Source: Thiosocius teredinicola (lineage in GTDB: Bacteria > Pseudomonadota > Gammaproteobacteria > Chromatiales > Chromatiaceae). From it: a DNA stretch of 64,000 bases. Positions within the stretch are counted from its first letter, which is position 1. Every line of letters begins with the position of its first letter. The notes under the pieces are model-generated. The model ran no database searches and had not been told where the DNA came from. It worked only from the letters and a program-made list of their open reading frames with translations. Both the position numbers and the translations under genes were made by a program. The stretch covers positions 1,909,297 through 1,973,296 of the forward strand of contig NZ_CP019936.1 in assembly GCF_002009425.1 (NCBI RefSeq). Reading direction: 5' to 3'. Shown piece by piece: positions 36,582-45,139 of the stretch.

Positions 36582-37112
36582 ATGGCGCAAGAACCTTCCG
36601 AAACGTCCAACAATCCCGACAAACGCCCGCGGCGCCGATGGGTGAGATGGCTGCGTGATGCGGTGCTGCTGCTTGTCGTGTTCGTACTGATCCAATGGTG
36701 GCAGGCGCGCAATCTGGTCGAGGGCGAAGCCCCGTCGCTTGTCGGACACCTGGTTGACGGCAGTCCGTATCAGCTCGATGTGCGCAATGGGCCGGTGCTG
36801 GTGCATTTCTGGGCGACCTGGTGCCCGATCTGCAAACTCGAGCAGGACAGCATCGACAGCATTGCCGAAGATCATCCGGTGATCACGATCGCAACCACGT
36901 CAGGTACGGCCGACGAGGTGTCCGCCTATCTTGCCGAGCATGAACTGTCGATGCCGGTATTGCTGGACGAGGGCGGCGACATCGGGCGCGCCTGGGGGGT
37001 GCAGGGCGTGCCGGCGACCTTCATTGTCGATCAGGAAGGGATCATCCGGCACGCGGGGATGGGCTATTCGTCGGAGATCGGGTTGCGTACCCGCCTTTGG
37101 ATAGCCGACTGA
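36582..37112 (+). CDS. membrane-anchored thioredoxin-like thiol-disulfide protein (TlpA/DsbE type)
   Basis: A 176-residue protein with a basic cytoplasmic N-terminus (RPRRRWVRWLRD), one membrane span (about 25-42, AVLLLVVFVLIQWW) and a periplasmic thioredoxin fold. The active site is WCPIC within HFWATWCPICKLEQ, and the cis-Pro loop is VQGVPATFIVD. It probably reduces or exchanges disulfides in the periplasm, perhaps in cytochrome maturation. No ccm or dsb genes are near. Its stop codon directly touches a CTAG at the left end of a MITE-like element. Confidence 0.9.
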   Translation: MAQEPSETSNNPDKRPRRRWVRWLRDAVLLLVVFVLIQWWQARNLVEGEAPSLVGHLVDGSPYQLDVRNGPVLVHFWATWCPICKLEQDSIDSIAEDHPVITIATTSGTADEVSAYLAEHELSMPVLLDEGGDIGRAWGVQGVPATFIVDQEGIIRHAGMGYSSEIGLRTRLWIAD

Positions 37113-37116
37113 CTAG

Positions 37117-37370
37117 CCCGAACATTTCACCAGTCGAACACCGCCTTTGTTTTAAGTATCTGGAGCGGCGAGGATATCCTTGAATCGTGATGCGAACGCC
37201 ACATGTACAGTTTGTACCCGGCGTCGTTCTATTCGGATTCCAGCGGTTTCTCGCTCGCTGCGGCTTGGCTTTCACTCAAGTCATAGCGACGGCTATGACT
37301 TTCGCTCCAAGCCGGTACCTCAACGGCTGCGAAACGCGCAGGCTCTGTGAATACTGGTGAAATGTTCGGG
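37117..37370. mobile_element. 254-bp MITE-like element with 18-bp terminal inverted repeats and CTAG flanks
   Basis: The ends CCCGAACATTTCACCAGT (37117-37134) and ACTGGTGAAATGTTCGGG (37353-37370) are exact inverted copies. Each is bordered by CTAG (37113-37116 and 37371-37374), fitting a 4-bp target duplication; because CTAG is a palindrome it could instead be part of the repeats. An internal hairpin AAGTCATAGC/GCTATGACTT lies at 37278-37301. No transposase gene is inside, so mobility would need an element elsewhere. CTAG (YTAR) targets are known for IS5-type elements; the family is not otherwise identified. Confidence 0.85.
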
Positions 37371-37386
37371 CTAGCCGCGCCTCGGT

Positions 37387-37620
37387 TCAGTCTTCGCCGA
37401 CGACGCGTTCATCGCGTGGCGCACTCAACAGCTTTTCCGCTTCCACCTGATTTTTCGCAAAGATCAGGCGGCAGTCGCGATTGGGCTCGTCGCTGAGCTC
37501 ACTGCGTTTGTCGCGTGCCAGCTTGCGCGCTTCTTTGTAGTTGTCGAAGGTCTCGATATGTTCGAGCAACTTTTTGGGACTGTCGGCGTGCTGCGTGATG
37601 TAGTACACGAAGTAGGGCAT
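37387..37620 (-). CDS. small hypothetical protein, 77 aa
   Basis: A soluble protein beginning MPYFVYYITQHADSPKKLLE, followed by a helical, charged stretch (FDNYKEARKLARDKRSEL) and RLIFAKNQVEAEKLL. The alternating pattern suggests a small alpha/beta fold. Codon use is normal, and the start lies before a short non-coding gap. I recall similar small proteins in gammaproteobacterial sulfur oxidisers but assign no function. Its stop lies 12 bases from the CTAG of the MITE-like element. Confidence 0.8.
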   Translation of the reverse strand: MPYFVYYITQHADSPKKLLEHIETFDNYKEARKLARDKRSELSDEPNRDCRLIFAKNQVEAEKLLSAPRDERVVGED

Positions 37621-37726
37621 TTCGCTAACCGTTCATGCTTGGATTCGATAGGGACCGGAGTTTACCCCAGCGCGTCGCGCAAGCCGAATCGGTGAAACCC
37701 GGCCATCTGCGGGGATGATCGCGACT

Positions 37727-38167
37727 TCACTCGCTCGGCCGCTCGCTGGCGGCACCTTGCGAGAGGTTGTGCAGGTGCGCCCGCAGTTGCTGCTCGCGAG
37801 ATTCGTAGAGCGCGGTCACCGCACCGATCTTGAGGCTCTTGCCCAGGCCGTCACGCCGCGCCGCGCCGCTGATGTCGAGCATGGCCAGTTCACTGTCGAA
37901 GAACGTCTGCCAGGCCTGTTGGCTGCGGTCGAATGCCAGCCGCTGACGGTTGTCGAGCCGGGTGCGGATAGCACGCGCGAGATCTTCTATGCGCTGCTGC
38001 AGTCGGGTTTGCTCCAACTTCTCGCAGCGCGCAATGCCGCCTGGACCGGGGGCGGTGTTGATACAGTCTCGCAGCGACTGGGTTTTGTTCGCCGGCGGTG
38101 CCGCGGGCGCGCTCGTCGCCAGCAAGGCGCACACCGCAAGTGCAATCAAGGCTTTGCGCGACCTCAA
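37727..38167 (-). CDS. secreted LprI/DUF1311-like protein with TTG start
   Basis: The frame runs open far upstream across the psiE gene, so a downstream start must be used. The TTG at 38167 gives a clean signal peptide, (M)RSRKALIALAVCALLATSAP, and a 146-residue protein. After the cleavage site come two Cys (LRDCINTAPGPGGIARCEKLE) and a helical region with Leu-Asn-x-x-Gln-Arg...Gln-x-x-Trp spacing (LDNRQRLAFDRSQQAWQTFF), resembling LprI-type lysozyme-inhibitor domains. It is divergent from psiE with a 48-base gap. Family assignment is moderate. Confidence 0.65.
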   Translation of the reverse strand: MRSRKALIALAVCALLATSAPAAPPANKTQSLRDCINTAPGPGGIARCEKLEQTRLQQRIEDLARAIRTRLDNRQRLAFDRSQQAWQTFFDSELAMLDISGAARRDGLGKSLKIGAVTALYESREQQLRAHLHNLSQGAASERPSE

Positions 38168-38215
38168 CGCCTTGGTTAGTCTTGTCGAAAAGGGGTTTGC
38201 CCTGGGGTACGTTGA

Positions 38216-38632
38216 ATGTCGGAAAGCACCACTGAGCGGAAGATCATCCGTTGGGGTAACCAGGTTTTTGAGTATTTTCATTTCCTTGGCCTGTTTGTCA
38301 TCGGCGCCTCGATCGTATGGGCGTCGTGGGTCGAGGTGTTGGCGATCATCGAGCATGGCGGCCCCAGTATCAAAGACGTGCTGTTGCTGTTCATTTATCT
38401 CGAACTCGGCGCCATGGTCGGCATCTATTTTCAGACCAAGCGGCTGCCGACACGCTACCTGATCTATATCGCGATCACGGCGCTCACGCGAGTACTCGCT
38501 GTCGATGCCAAGACCATGGAAGATCGGCATCTGATTGCTGTGACCGCTGCGATCTTGATACTCGCCGTGGCCGTGCTCGTGCTGCGTATCGGAAGTTCGC
38601 GTTTCAACGAACGCGATCCGATCGAAAAATAA
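38216..38632 (+). CDS. psiE: PsiE-family membrane protein
   Basis: A 138-residue protein with four predicted membrane spans (about 20-42, 52-74, 80-98 and 103-125). The order matches phosphate-starvation-inducible PsiE: FEYFHFLGLFVIGASIVWAS, then LLLFIYLELGAMVGIYF and TRYLIYIAITALTRVL. The function is unknown; in E. coli expression is controlled by PhoB and CRP. I see no clear Pho box in the 48-base upstream gap. It is followed after 18 bases by a hypothetical gene, probably cotranscribed. Confidence 0.88.
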   Translation: MSESTTERKIIRWGNQVFEYFHFLGLFVIGASIVWASWVEVLAIIEHGGPSIKDVLLLFIYLELGAMVGIYFQTKRLPTRYLIYIAITALTRVLAVDAKTMEDRHLIAVTAAILILAVAVLVLRIGSSRFNERDPIEK

Positions 38633-38650
38633 TCCTGACCGGGGCGTACG

Positions 38651-39007
38651 ATGCCAGAGTTTCCCAAAATCCTCACCGCCATTCCCCAACGCCGCTATCA
38701 GTTTGGCGATTACAACGTGACCGTGCTCGGTGACATCGAGAGTGGCGACCAGCGTAACTATCATTTCGTTGCGGCATTCGTCAAAGAAGGCGAAAGGCAG
38801 CCGCAGCTGTATATCGTGTCGGAGCGATTACCGCCAGGTCAGCGAGACCAGGGCAGCCATGCCTTGCGCGTGATCAACGCGGTAATGGACGAGACCATGG
38901 ACACGGCTAACCGATGGGGCAATGTCGGCGAGTTTGCCGATCAGGCGCTGGAAATGGGCGGCCAGATGCTGGGGCTTGAGCAGGACACCGCCTATCCCCT
39001 GATGTGA
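38651..39007 (+). CDS. hypothetical protein, 118 aa
   Basis: A soluble protein beginning MPEFPKILTAIPQRRYQFGD, then YNVTVLGDIESGDQRNYHFV, an alpha/beta core (AFVKEGERQPQLYIVSERL) and a C-terminal helical part with METGGQMLGL-like sequence (here EMGGQMLGLEQDTAY). I do not recognise the family. A GGGG ribosome site precedes the ATG, and the short distance to psiE suggests cotranscription. The downstream yheT gene converges. Confidence 0.8.
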   Translation: MPEFPKILTAIPQRRYQFGDYNVTVLGDIESGDQRNYHFVAAFVKEGERQPQLYIVSERLPPGQRDQGSHALRVINAVMDETMDTANRWGNVGEFADQALEMGGQMLGLEQDTAYPLM

Positions 39008-39029
39008 GCGTCTTAGCGCGATAACGGTT

Positions 39030-39998
39030 CTACCGGGCCGGTAGCTCACTGGCTATCCACTGTGCCACGCGCTGTTCCAGATAGTACTCGGCCAACCCCG
39101 GCCAACGGCCCCCTACGAAACCGACGTGGCCACCGCGTTGTGGTATCTCGAGCCAGACGTTCTCCGGCAGTTCGTCGGCCTCCGGCGGCGTGTCCGGAAA
39201 CACGAACGGATCGTTGCGTGCGTGCACGATCAGGGTCGGCACGCGGATTCTCGGGATGAACTGGCGGCTGCTGCATTGTCGATAGTAGTCGTCCGCACCG
39301 GCAAAGCCGTGCAATGGCGCGGTAACCTGGTCGTCAAATCGATAGAAATCGGTCAGCGAGGCAGGGTCGATATCCAGCGGCGAAACGATGCGCGAAAACT
39401 TGGCGCGATAGTCGGCGACCAGGCTGTCGATGAGGTGTTTCTGGTAGAGACGCGAAAGACCTGAGTCGAGGCGCTTGGCGGCGCGGTCCAAGCGAAACGG
39501 GATCGACGCGGCGACCGCGCGTTCGAGCGGTGAGTCGTCGCCCTGTTCACCCAGCCACTTGAGCAGCATGTTGCCGCCGAGTGAGACGCCGACCGCAGCA
39601 AACGGTGGGCGACCACTCGCCTCGATGATGTGTTCGAGTACGCGTTGGGCATCGTCGGTCTTGCCGCTGTGGTAACTGATCGGCAGTCGATTCGGCTCGC
39701 GGCCGCGACCACGAAACAACATCAGGCAGGTGCGGTAGCCGCGTTGCTGCAGCGCCAGCTTGAGGGCAGGGATGTAGTGCGAACCCAGCCCACCTTGCAG
39801 GCCATGAAACAGCAGCACGGTCGGTGCGTCGTGCGGCCCCGACCATGCGAGGTCGAGAAAGTCGCCATCGTCGAGTTCAAGACGCTCCCAATCGATGTTC
39901 AATCGGATGCGGCGGCGAAACAGCGCCGGCCACAGCGTCTGGGCGTGCGCCCCCAGCAGCCACCATGCTGGACGAAAGGCACTGTCGATGATCGGCAT
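39030..39998 (-). CDS. yheT: YheT-family alpha/beta-fold hydrolase
   Basis: The ATG at 39998 overlaps the stop of the ABC-transporter gene in an ATGA, giving 322 residues starting MPIIDSAFRPAWWLLGAHAQ. The PALFRR motif, LLFHGLQGGLGSHYIPAL, the nucleophile elbow AVGVSLGGNMLLKWLGE (GxSxG with Ser), the acid in LIVHARNDPFV and the catalytic His in RGGHVGFVGG match YheT. These proteins are esterase-like and their substrate is unknown. Coupling to the ABC exporter suggests coexpression. Confidence 0.93.
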   Translation of the reverse strand: MPIIDSAFRPAWWLLGAHAQTLWPALFRRRIRLNIDWERLELDDGDFLDLAWSGPHDAPTVLLFHGLQGGLGSHYIPALKLALQQRGYRTCLMLFRGRGREPNRLPISYHSGKTDDAQRVLEHIIEASGRPPFAAVGVSLGGNMLLKWLGEQGDDSPLERAVAASIPFRLDRAAKRLDSGLSRLYQKHLIDSLVADYRAKFSRIVSPLDIDPASLTDFYRFDDQVTAPLHGFAGADDYYRQCSSRQFIPRIRVPTLIVHARNDPFVFPDTPPEADELPENVWLEIPQRGGHVGFVGGRWPGLAEYYLEQRVAQWIASELPAR

Positions 39999-41824
39999 CA
40001 GAGGGTTTCTTTGACCTCGGAGTGGCGGTACAGGCTGGCGTACAGACCATCGTTGCGTAGCAGGTCGTCGTGGCTGCCGTCCTCGACAATCCTGCCGTTT
40101 TCGAAGACCAACGCGCGATCCGCCTGGCGGACCGCGCTCAAGCGGTGCGCGATGATCAGCGTCGTGCGACCGCGAAGAAACGATTGCAGCGCCTCGTGCA
40201 GGTGCTTTTCGGTGGTCGTATCGAGCGCCGAGGTGGCTTCGTCGAGGATGACGATCTTCGGATCGCTGAGCACCATGCGTGCAACCGCCAGACGTTGGCG
40301 TTGCCCGCCGGACAGCCGGATGCCATCGCGCCCGATCAGTGTCTCCAGCCCGTTCGGCAGATCGCGTACAACCTGGGAGAGTTGGGCGATGTCGAGCGCG
40401 TTCCACAGGCGTTCGTCGCTGGTGGGTCGGCCCAAGGTCAGGTTGTTGCGCACCGTGTCGTTGAACAGCGCAGGATGCTGCAACACGGTGGCGACATTGT
40501 CGCGCACCACGTCGAGCCCGATCTCGCTGACCGGCACGCCGTCGAAACAGACGTCGCCGCGGTGCGGCAGGTAGAGTCCAAGGAGTATCTGTACCAGGGT
40601 CGTCTTGCCGCCGCCGCTGGCGCCGACCAGTGCGACCTTTTCACCGGCGTCGATATGCAGGTTGAGCGAGTCGAGCACATCGGGGCCGTCACCGTAGCGA
40701 AAGCTCACGTTGCGCACATCGATGCTGGTGGTGCGCTTGTTGTCGAACGGGTTCTGTTTGGCCGGGTAGTGCGGCTCGAGGCCGACGTCCATCAGTTGGT
40801 TGATGCGGCTGAGTGCGGCCTTGGCGGCAAGGTAGGCGTACTGGATGTTCAAGATCTCCTGCACAGGCGTCATCATGAACCACAGATAGGCATACACCGC
40901 GAGCATCTCGCCGATCGACAGGTCGGAGAACAGCACCATGAACATGGACAGGGCGCGGAACAGGTCGAAGCCGAACAGGAAGACCATGAACGACAGCCGG
41001 TTGGCCGCATCGCTCTTCCAGGTGAACGCAGTCGAGCGGTCACGGATCGTTGCCGCCGCATCGATGACACGCTGTACGTAGTGACGCTCGCGGTTGCTCG
41101 CACGAATCTGCTGGATGGCATCGAGGGTCTCTGCCAGCGACTCCTGAAAGGTCTGGTAGGCGCTGTTTTCGCGCGACTTCAGCCGCTTCACCCGGCGACC
41201 GAAGATGGTGGTCAGGTAGATCACCACCGGGTTGAGCAGCAGGATGAACAGGGCGAGTTGCCAATGCATCCACAACAGCACGAAGGCCGTGCCGACCACG
41301 CTGAACACCGCGACAATGAACTTGCTGGTGGTCTGGCTGACAAACTGGTCGATGGCGTCGAGGTCGGTCACCAGATGCGAGGCGACGGTACTGCTGCCCA
41401 GCGTTTCGTACTCGGCCATCGAAAACCGTTCGAGGCGGTTGAGCAGGGTGCGACGGATACTGTAGATGACGTCTTTCGAGATGATTGTGAATTCGCGGGT
41501 CTGCCAGACGTTGAACACCAGCGTGAACAGACGCAGGATCAGGGTGAGCACCAACACCGCGGTGATATACAGCACAGGGCCGTGCCAGGACTCGGGAAAC
41601 ATGGCGTTCATCGAAGCGACCGCCGGTCCCGGCTGGTCGAGCAGTACTTCGTCGACCAGCAGTGGGATCAGCAGCGGAACCGGTACTGCAGTCAGCGCGC
41701 CGAGCACGGCGATAATATTGGCGATGACCAGTTCACGCCGGTGGCGCGCAATCATTTGGATTACTTCGGGCCACGTGTAGACTTGCGAGCGCAAGACGGG
41801 ATGTTGATCGCGGGGTTCAGCCAT
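39998..41824 (-). CDS. ABC exporter, fused permease and ATPase (ABCB/MsbA-like)
   Basis: A 608-residue half-transporter. Five to six membrane spans occupy about 30-310. The nucleotide-binding domain has Walker A GASGGGKTT, Q-loop TVLQHP, signature LSGGQRQRLAVAR, Walker B KIVILDEATSALD and the switch His in IIAHRLSAV. It should form a homodimer that exports a lipid, peptide or drug. It is divergent from the M23 peptidase gene and upstream of yheT, with which it is coupled. The substrate cannot be inferred. Confidence 0.93.
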   Translation of the reverse strand: MAEPRDQHPVLRSQVYTWPEVIQMIARHRRELVIANIIAVLGALTAVPVPLLIPLLVDEVLLDQPGPAVASMNAMFPESWHGPVLYITAVLVLTLILRLFTLVFNVWQTREFTIISKDVIYSIRRTLLNRLERFSMAEYETLGSSTVASHLVTDLDAIDQFVSQTTSKFIVAVFSVVGTAFVLLWMHWQLALFILLLNPVVIYLTTIFGRRVKRLKSRENSAYQTFQESLAETLDAIQQIRASNRERHYVQRVIDAAATIRDRSTAFTWKSDAANRLSFMVFLFGFDLFRALSMFMVLFSDLSIGEMLAVYAYLWFMMTPVQEILNIQYAYLAAKAALSRINQLMDVGLEPHYPAKQNPFDNKRTTSIDVRNVSFRYGDGPDVLDSLNLHIDAGEKVALVGASGGGKTTLVQILLGLYLPHRGDVCFDGVPVSEIGLDVVRDNVATVLQHPALFNDTVRNNLTLGRPTSDERLWNALDIAQLSQVVRDLPNGLETLIGRDGIRLSGGQRQRLAVARMVLSDPKIVILDEATSALDTTTEKHLHEALQSFLRGRTTLIIAHRLSAVRQADRALVFENGRIVEDGSHDDLLRNDGLYASLYRHSEVKETL

Positions 41825-41897
41825 GGCGAAAGTCTATCAAAGGCCCGCTTGCTTGCTGTTGCGACATCGCGACGACGCCGGCCAAAAGGAGTGTTTC

Positions 41898-42740
41898 TTG
41901 AAACGGTTGACAATCATTTTCTGCATTTTGCTGCAATGGACGGTCGCGTCGGCGGCTGACGAACCGTCGGCCGGGTATTCCCTGGATGGAAAACTCGTTC
42001 AGGGCGGCATGGTCGTTGGGCGTGCCCAGCCGGGCAGCAAGGTGACCCAGGACGGCCAAGCAGTGCGGATCAGCAAGGACGGCGTGTTTCTGCTGGGGTT
42101 CACGCGCGACGCACCGGAGACTTCCGCCTTGGAGATACGCAGCGCCGACGGCACTGTGATCAAAGAGACGCTGCAAGTGGCGCGGCGTGACTACAAGATT
42201 CAACGCATCGACGGTCTGCCCAAGCGCAAGGTGACACCGCGCAGCGAGGCAGACCTCAAGCGCATCCGCGACGACGTTGTGGCGGTCAAGCGCGCCCGGA
42301 CGCGTGACGACGACCGCCAGGATTTCCTGGGTGGTTTTCAATGGCCGCTGGAAGGCCCGATTACGGGTGTCTACGGCAGCCAACGTGTGCTCAATGGTGA
42401 GCCCCGGCGCCCACACTTTGGCGTCGATGTCGCAGCGCCTGTCGGCACCCCGGTGCGAGCGCCGGCACCCGGGATTGTTACGTTGGCCGTGCCCGATATG
42501 TTTTTCTCCGGAGGGACCATGATCATCGACCATGGTCACAAGCTGACATCGAGTTTCCTGCATCTGCATAAACTGCACGCGAAGGTTGGTGACCGGGTGG
42601 AGCAAGGGCAGGTTGTCGCCGAGGTCGGCGCCACCGGTCGCGTAACCGGGGCCCACTTGGATTGGCGGATGAATCTGCGCGACCGGCGCATCGATCCGGA
42701 ATTGCTTGTGCCGCCGATGCCGAATCTGAGTGCCAAGTGA
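41898..42740 (+). CDS. secreted M23-family peptidase with an altered HxH motif
   Basis: The TTG at 41898, with AAGGAG 7-8 bases upstream, gives a proper signal peptide (MKRLTIIFCILLQWTVASAA) and 280 residues; the ATG at 41823 would add 25 residues and bury it. After an N-terminal Ig-like region the M23 fold carries HFGVD (first His and Asp ligands) and a His-rich strand SSFLHLHKLHAKVGD, but the usual C-terminal His-x-His is HLDW, with Asp replacing the second His. The fold ends in YxG-type PPMPNL. M23 enzymes cut peptidoglycan peptide bridges or act as activators; the substitution leaves activity uncertain. Confidence 0.85.
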   Translation: MKRLTIIFCILLQWTVASAADEPSAGYSLDGKLVQGGMVVGRAQPGSKVTQDGQAVRISKDGVFLLGFTRDAPETSALEIRSADGTVIKETLQVARRDYKIQRIDGLPKRKVTPRSEADLKRIRDDVVAVKRARTRDDDRQDFLGGFQWPLEGPITGVYGSQRVLNGEPRRPHFGVDVAAPVGTPVRAPAPGIVTLAVPDMFFSGGTMIIDHGHKLTSSFLHLHKLHAKVGDRVEQGQVVAEVGATGRVTGAHLDWRMNLRDRRIDPELLVPPMPNLSAK

Positions 42741-42871
42741 GGATTGCGGTTACCCAGACCACTTATATGAGGTATTTTGTCTGCCTTACATGACCAGTGC
42801 CGGCGTGCGCGCCAGCCGCAGGCTTTGATTTGCCACAATCGGCGGCGATTTCCACCGTTACCCGCGGTGTA

Positions 42872-42892
42872 AACAGGTCATAAAAACCTGTT
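42872..42892. promoter_or_regulatory. inverted repeat upstream of tolC (candidate operator)
   Basis: AACAGGT (42872-42878) and ACCTGTT (42886-42892) are perfect 7-base arms separated by seven bases, 39 bases before the tolC start. The following sequence is A+T-rich (TATATT at 42892-42897, TAATAT at 42907-42912), suitable for a -10. Its position near the expected promoter suggests repressor or activator binding, but no regulator is assigned. Confidence 0.45.
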
Positions 42893-42930
42893 ATATTTGG
42901 ATTATCTAATATTTTGGGGAAACGAATAAG

Positions 42931-44241
42931 ATGAAGCGGATCGCATGGGCGATTGGCCTGGTGCTCGGCACTTCTGTGGTTTCAGCGGCAGATCTCGCCG
43001 AGGTCTACCGGATGGCAACCGAGAACGATCCGGGGCTGCGCGCAGCGCGGGCCACGCGAGACGCGAATCTTGAGGCCAAACCGCTGGCCGAGGCCCAGTT
43101 GCGGCCGAACGTGGCCTTGACCGGTGATGCCAACTACCTGAACCAGGACATCAAGGACTCGGTTCGCGGTGCCTACGACGAAGACTACGGTACCGCCGAC
43201 GCGGCCCTCCAGGTGGTCCAGCCGCTGTATCGCAAGGACCGCTTGATTCAGCTCGAGCAGGCTGAAGACCAGGTGGCCAAAGCCGGCATCGACTACAACG
43301 CCGCAGAACAAGACCTGATTCTACGTGCCGCCAACGCCTATTTCGGGGTGCTGTCGGCCAAAGACACGCTGACCTTCGCCGAAACCGAAAAGAAGGCGAT
43401 CGCCCGCCAGCTCGACCAGGCCAAGCAGCGATTTGAGGTTGGCCTGATCGCTATCACCGGCGTGCACGAAGCGCAGGCGCGCTACGACCAGTCCCGCGCC
43501 GATGAAATCCTGGCGCAGAACAATCTCGATAACGCCGTCGAGGCGCTGTTGGAGATCACCGAGCAGAACGCGCTACCTCTGGCCGACCTGCGGCGCAATG
43601 TGCCGATGTTGTCGCCTGAGCCGGCCAGTCTCGAAGAATGGAGCAAGACGGCGACCAGCACCAACCCGGGCATCGTCTCGGCCCGGTACGATGCCGACAT
43701 CGCCCGCAAACAGATCCGTTTGCAGGGCGCGGGCGACTCGCCGGCGGTTGACCTGGTGGGTTCTTATGCCATGGGGCGCTCGGGTTCCGACTTCGGTACC
43801 GATCAGAACACGGCGACGATCGGCGTCCAGCTCAATTGGCCCTTGTATACCGGCGGCGGTGTTTCGGCGGCGACCCGCCAGGCACGCTACCAGTACGAAG
43901 CGGCGCAAGAGGTGCTGGAGCAGCGGCGCCGTTCGGTGCAGACCCAGGTGCGCAACGCCTACCGAGGCGTCGAATCGAGCATCAGCCGTGTCAAGGCACT
44001 CGAGGCCGCCCAGGTGTCGGCACAGAGCGCCCTGGAGGCCACCGAGGCGGGTTTCGAAGTCGGTACCCGGACCCTGGTCGACGTGCTCGACAGCCAGCGC
44101 GACCTGTACCGTGCCAAGCGCGACCTTGCCCAGTCACGCTACGACTACATCATCAATACGCTGTCACTGCTGCAGGCGGCCGGCACTCTGAACATGGAAG
44201 ATGTCACGACGGTGAACGGCTGGCTGGAACAACAGCCCTAG
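42931..44241 (+). CDS. tolC: TolC-family outer-membrane efflux protein
   Basis: A 436-residue protein with a signal peptide (MKRIAWAIGLVLGTSVVSA). It shows the two tandem OEP repeats with long heptad-rich helices: first RAARATRDANLEAKPLAEAQ, ARQLDQAKQRFEVGLI and ARYDQSRADEIL; second AGFEVGTRTLVDVLDSQRDL and LLQAAGTLNMEDV. It forms a trimeric channel for type I secretion and RND/ABC efflux. It probably serves several transporters, including those in this window; no direct operon partner is present. Confidence 0.95.
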   Translation: MKRIAWAIGLVLGTSVVSAADLAEVYRMATENDPGLRAARATRDANLEAKPLAEAQLRPNVALTGDANYLNQDIKDSVRGAYDEDYGTADAALQVVQPLYRKDRLIQLEQAEDQVAKAGIDYNAAEQDLILRAANAYFGVLSAKDTLTFAETEKKAIARQLDQAKQRFEVGLIAITGVHEAQARYDQSRADEILAQNNLDNAVEALLEITEQNALPLADLRRNVPMLSPEPASLEEWSKTATSTNPGIVSARYDADIARKQIRLQGAGDSPAVDLVGSYAMGRSGSDFGTDQNTATIGVQLNWPLYTGGGVSAATRQARYQYEAAQEVLEQRRRSVQTQVRNAYRGVESSISRVKALEAAQVSAQSALEATEAGFEVGTRTLVDVLDSQRDLYRAKRDLAQSRYDYIINTLSLLQAAGTLNMEDVTTVNGWLEQQP

Positions 44242-44251
44242 TCGACGCTTT

Positions 44252-45133
44252 CTATTGGCGCTCGCGCCGCGCGAACATCAGGCTGGTGATCTGCTCGGAG
44301 ACGATGCCGATCAGGAACGTCAGCAGCGATGTCATGTAGAGCAGGGCGCTCATGTTGGTGAAGCGCGCCTCGGTGATGTAGGTGTAGACGTAGAGCGCCG
44401 AGGCCAGGCCGAACAAGACCCCGCTGATTGGCAGGAATAATTTCATCGGTGAATATAGCGCGCCGATCTTGAAGATGATGATCATGAAGCGCGCGCCTTC
44501 GCGCCAGATCTTCAAGTGGCTTCGGCCTTCACGTTGCAGCACGTCAATCGGTTCATAAGCCACCGTGTAGCCCGAACGGAAGAATGCCATCGTGCTGGTC
44601 GTCGGATAGGAAAATCCGTTGGGCAGCAGGTGGATGAACTCGCGAAAACGCCGCGCTTTGCAGATGCGGATACCGCTGGTCAGGTCCATGATCTGCTGGC
44701 CTGTCATCCAGGTCGCCACCCGGTTGAACACGAAGTTGCCAAACCGCCTGAACAGGCTGGCGTGATCACCCTGTTTTCGAGCGCCGATGATCATGTCGAG
44801 ATCTTCGCGCTCGAACCGATTCCAAAGCGACATCAGGTGTTCCGGGGTATGTTGGCCGTCGGCGTCCATCATCGCGAGGTTGGTGCCGTGCGCGGCGCGT
44901 ACACCGCGCTTGATCGCGGCGCCGTTGCCCATGCGGTAGGGGTTTGACACAACCCGGCATCCGTGGCGTTCGACGGTTGCCGCCGTATCGTCATCCGATC
45001 CATCGTTAACCACAATGATCTCGGCTTCGGGAAGAGCCGACCTGAGTTTCGGCAGCAGGTTGTCAAGACTCTTGGCTTCGTTCAGCGCAGGCAGCACGAT
45101 GCTGAGTAAAGGCGGGTTGGTCTTTGCGTCCAT
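44252..45133 (-). CDS. family 2 glycosyltransferase with C-terminal membrane spans (DPM1/GtrB-like)
   Basis: A 293-residue protein. The GT-A domain (about 1-210) has SIVLPALNEAKSLDNLLPKL, the DXD-type metal site MMDADGQHTP, VNDGSDDD and TSGIRICKARRFREF. Two C-terminal spans (about 230-285) anchor it. Such enzymes transfer a sugar to polyprenyl phosphate, which then feeds membrane glycosyltransferases. It follows the GT-C gene by 6 bases on the minus strand, and its role there would be to supply the lipid-linked sugar (inference). Confidence 0.9.
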   Translation of the reverse strand: MDAKTNPPLLSIVLPALNEAKSLDNLLPKLRSALPEAEIIVVNDGSDDDTAATVERHGCRVVSNPYRMGNGAAIKRGVRAAHGTNLAMMDADGQHTPEHLMSLWNRFEREDLDMIIGARKQGDHASLFRRFGNFVFNRVATWMTGQQIMDLTSGIRICKARRFREFIHLLPNGFSYPTTSTMAFFRSGYTVAYEPIDVLQREGRSHLKIWREGARFMIIIFKIGALYSPMKLFLPISGVLFGLASALYVYTYITEARFTNMSALLYMTSLLTFLIGIVSEQITSLMFARRERQ

Positions 45134-45139
45134 AGATCC

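Noticed and set aside
41823-41897. ATG upstream start of the M23 peptidase
   Set aside because: It overlaps the divergent ABC start and adds a polar extension before the signal peptide; TTG at 41898 with AAGGAG is better.
40070-41959. Long plus-strand open frame of 629 codons opposite the ABC exporter
   Set aside because: Exact antisense of a clear ABC gene; Arg/Gly/His/Asp-rich translation with no domain, as expected of a shadow in a G+C-rich gene.
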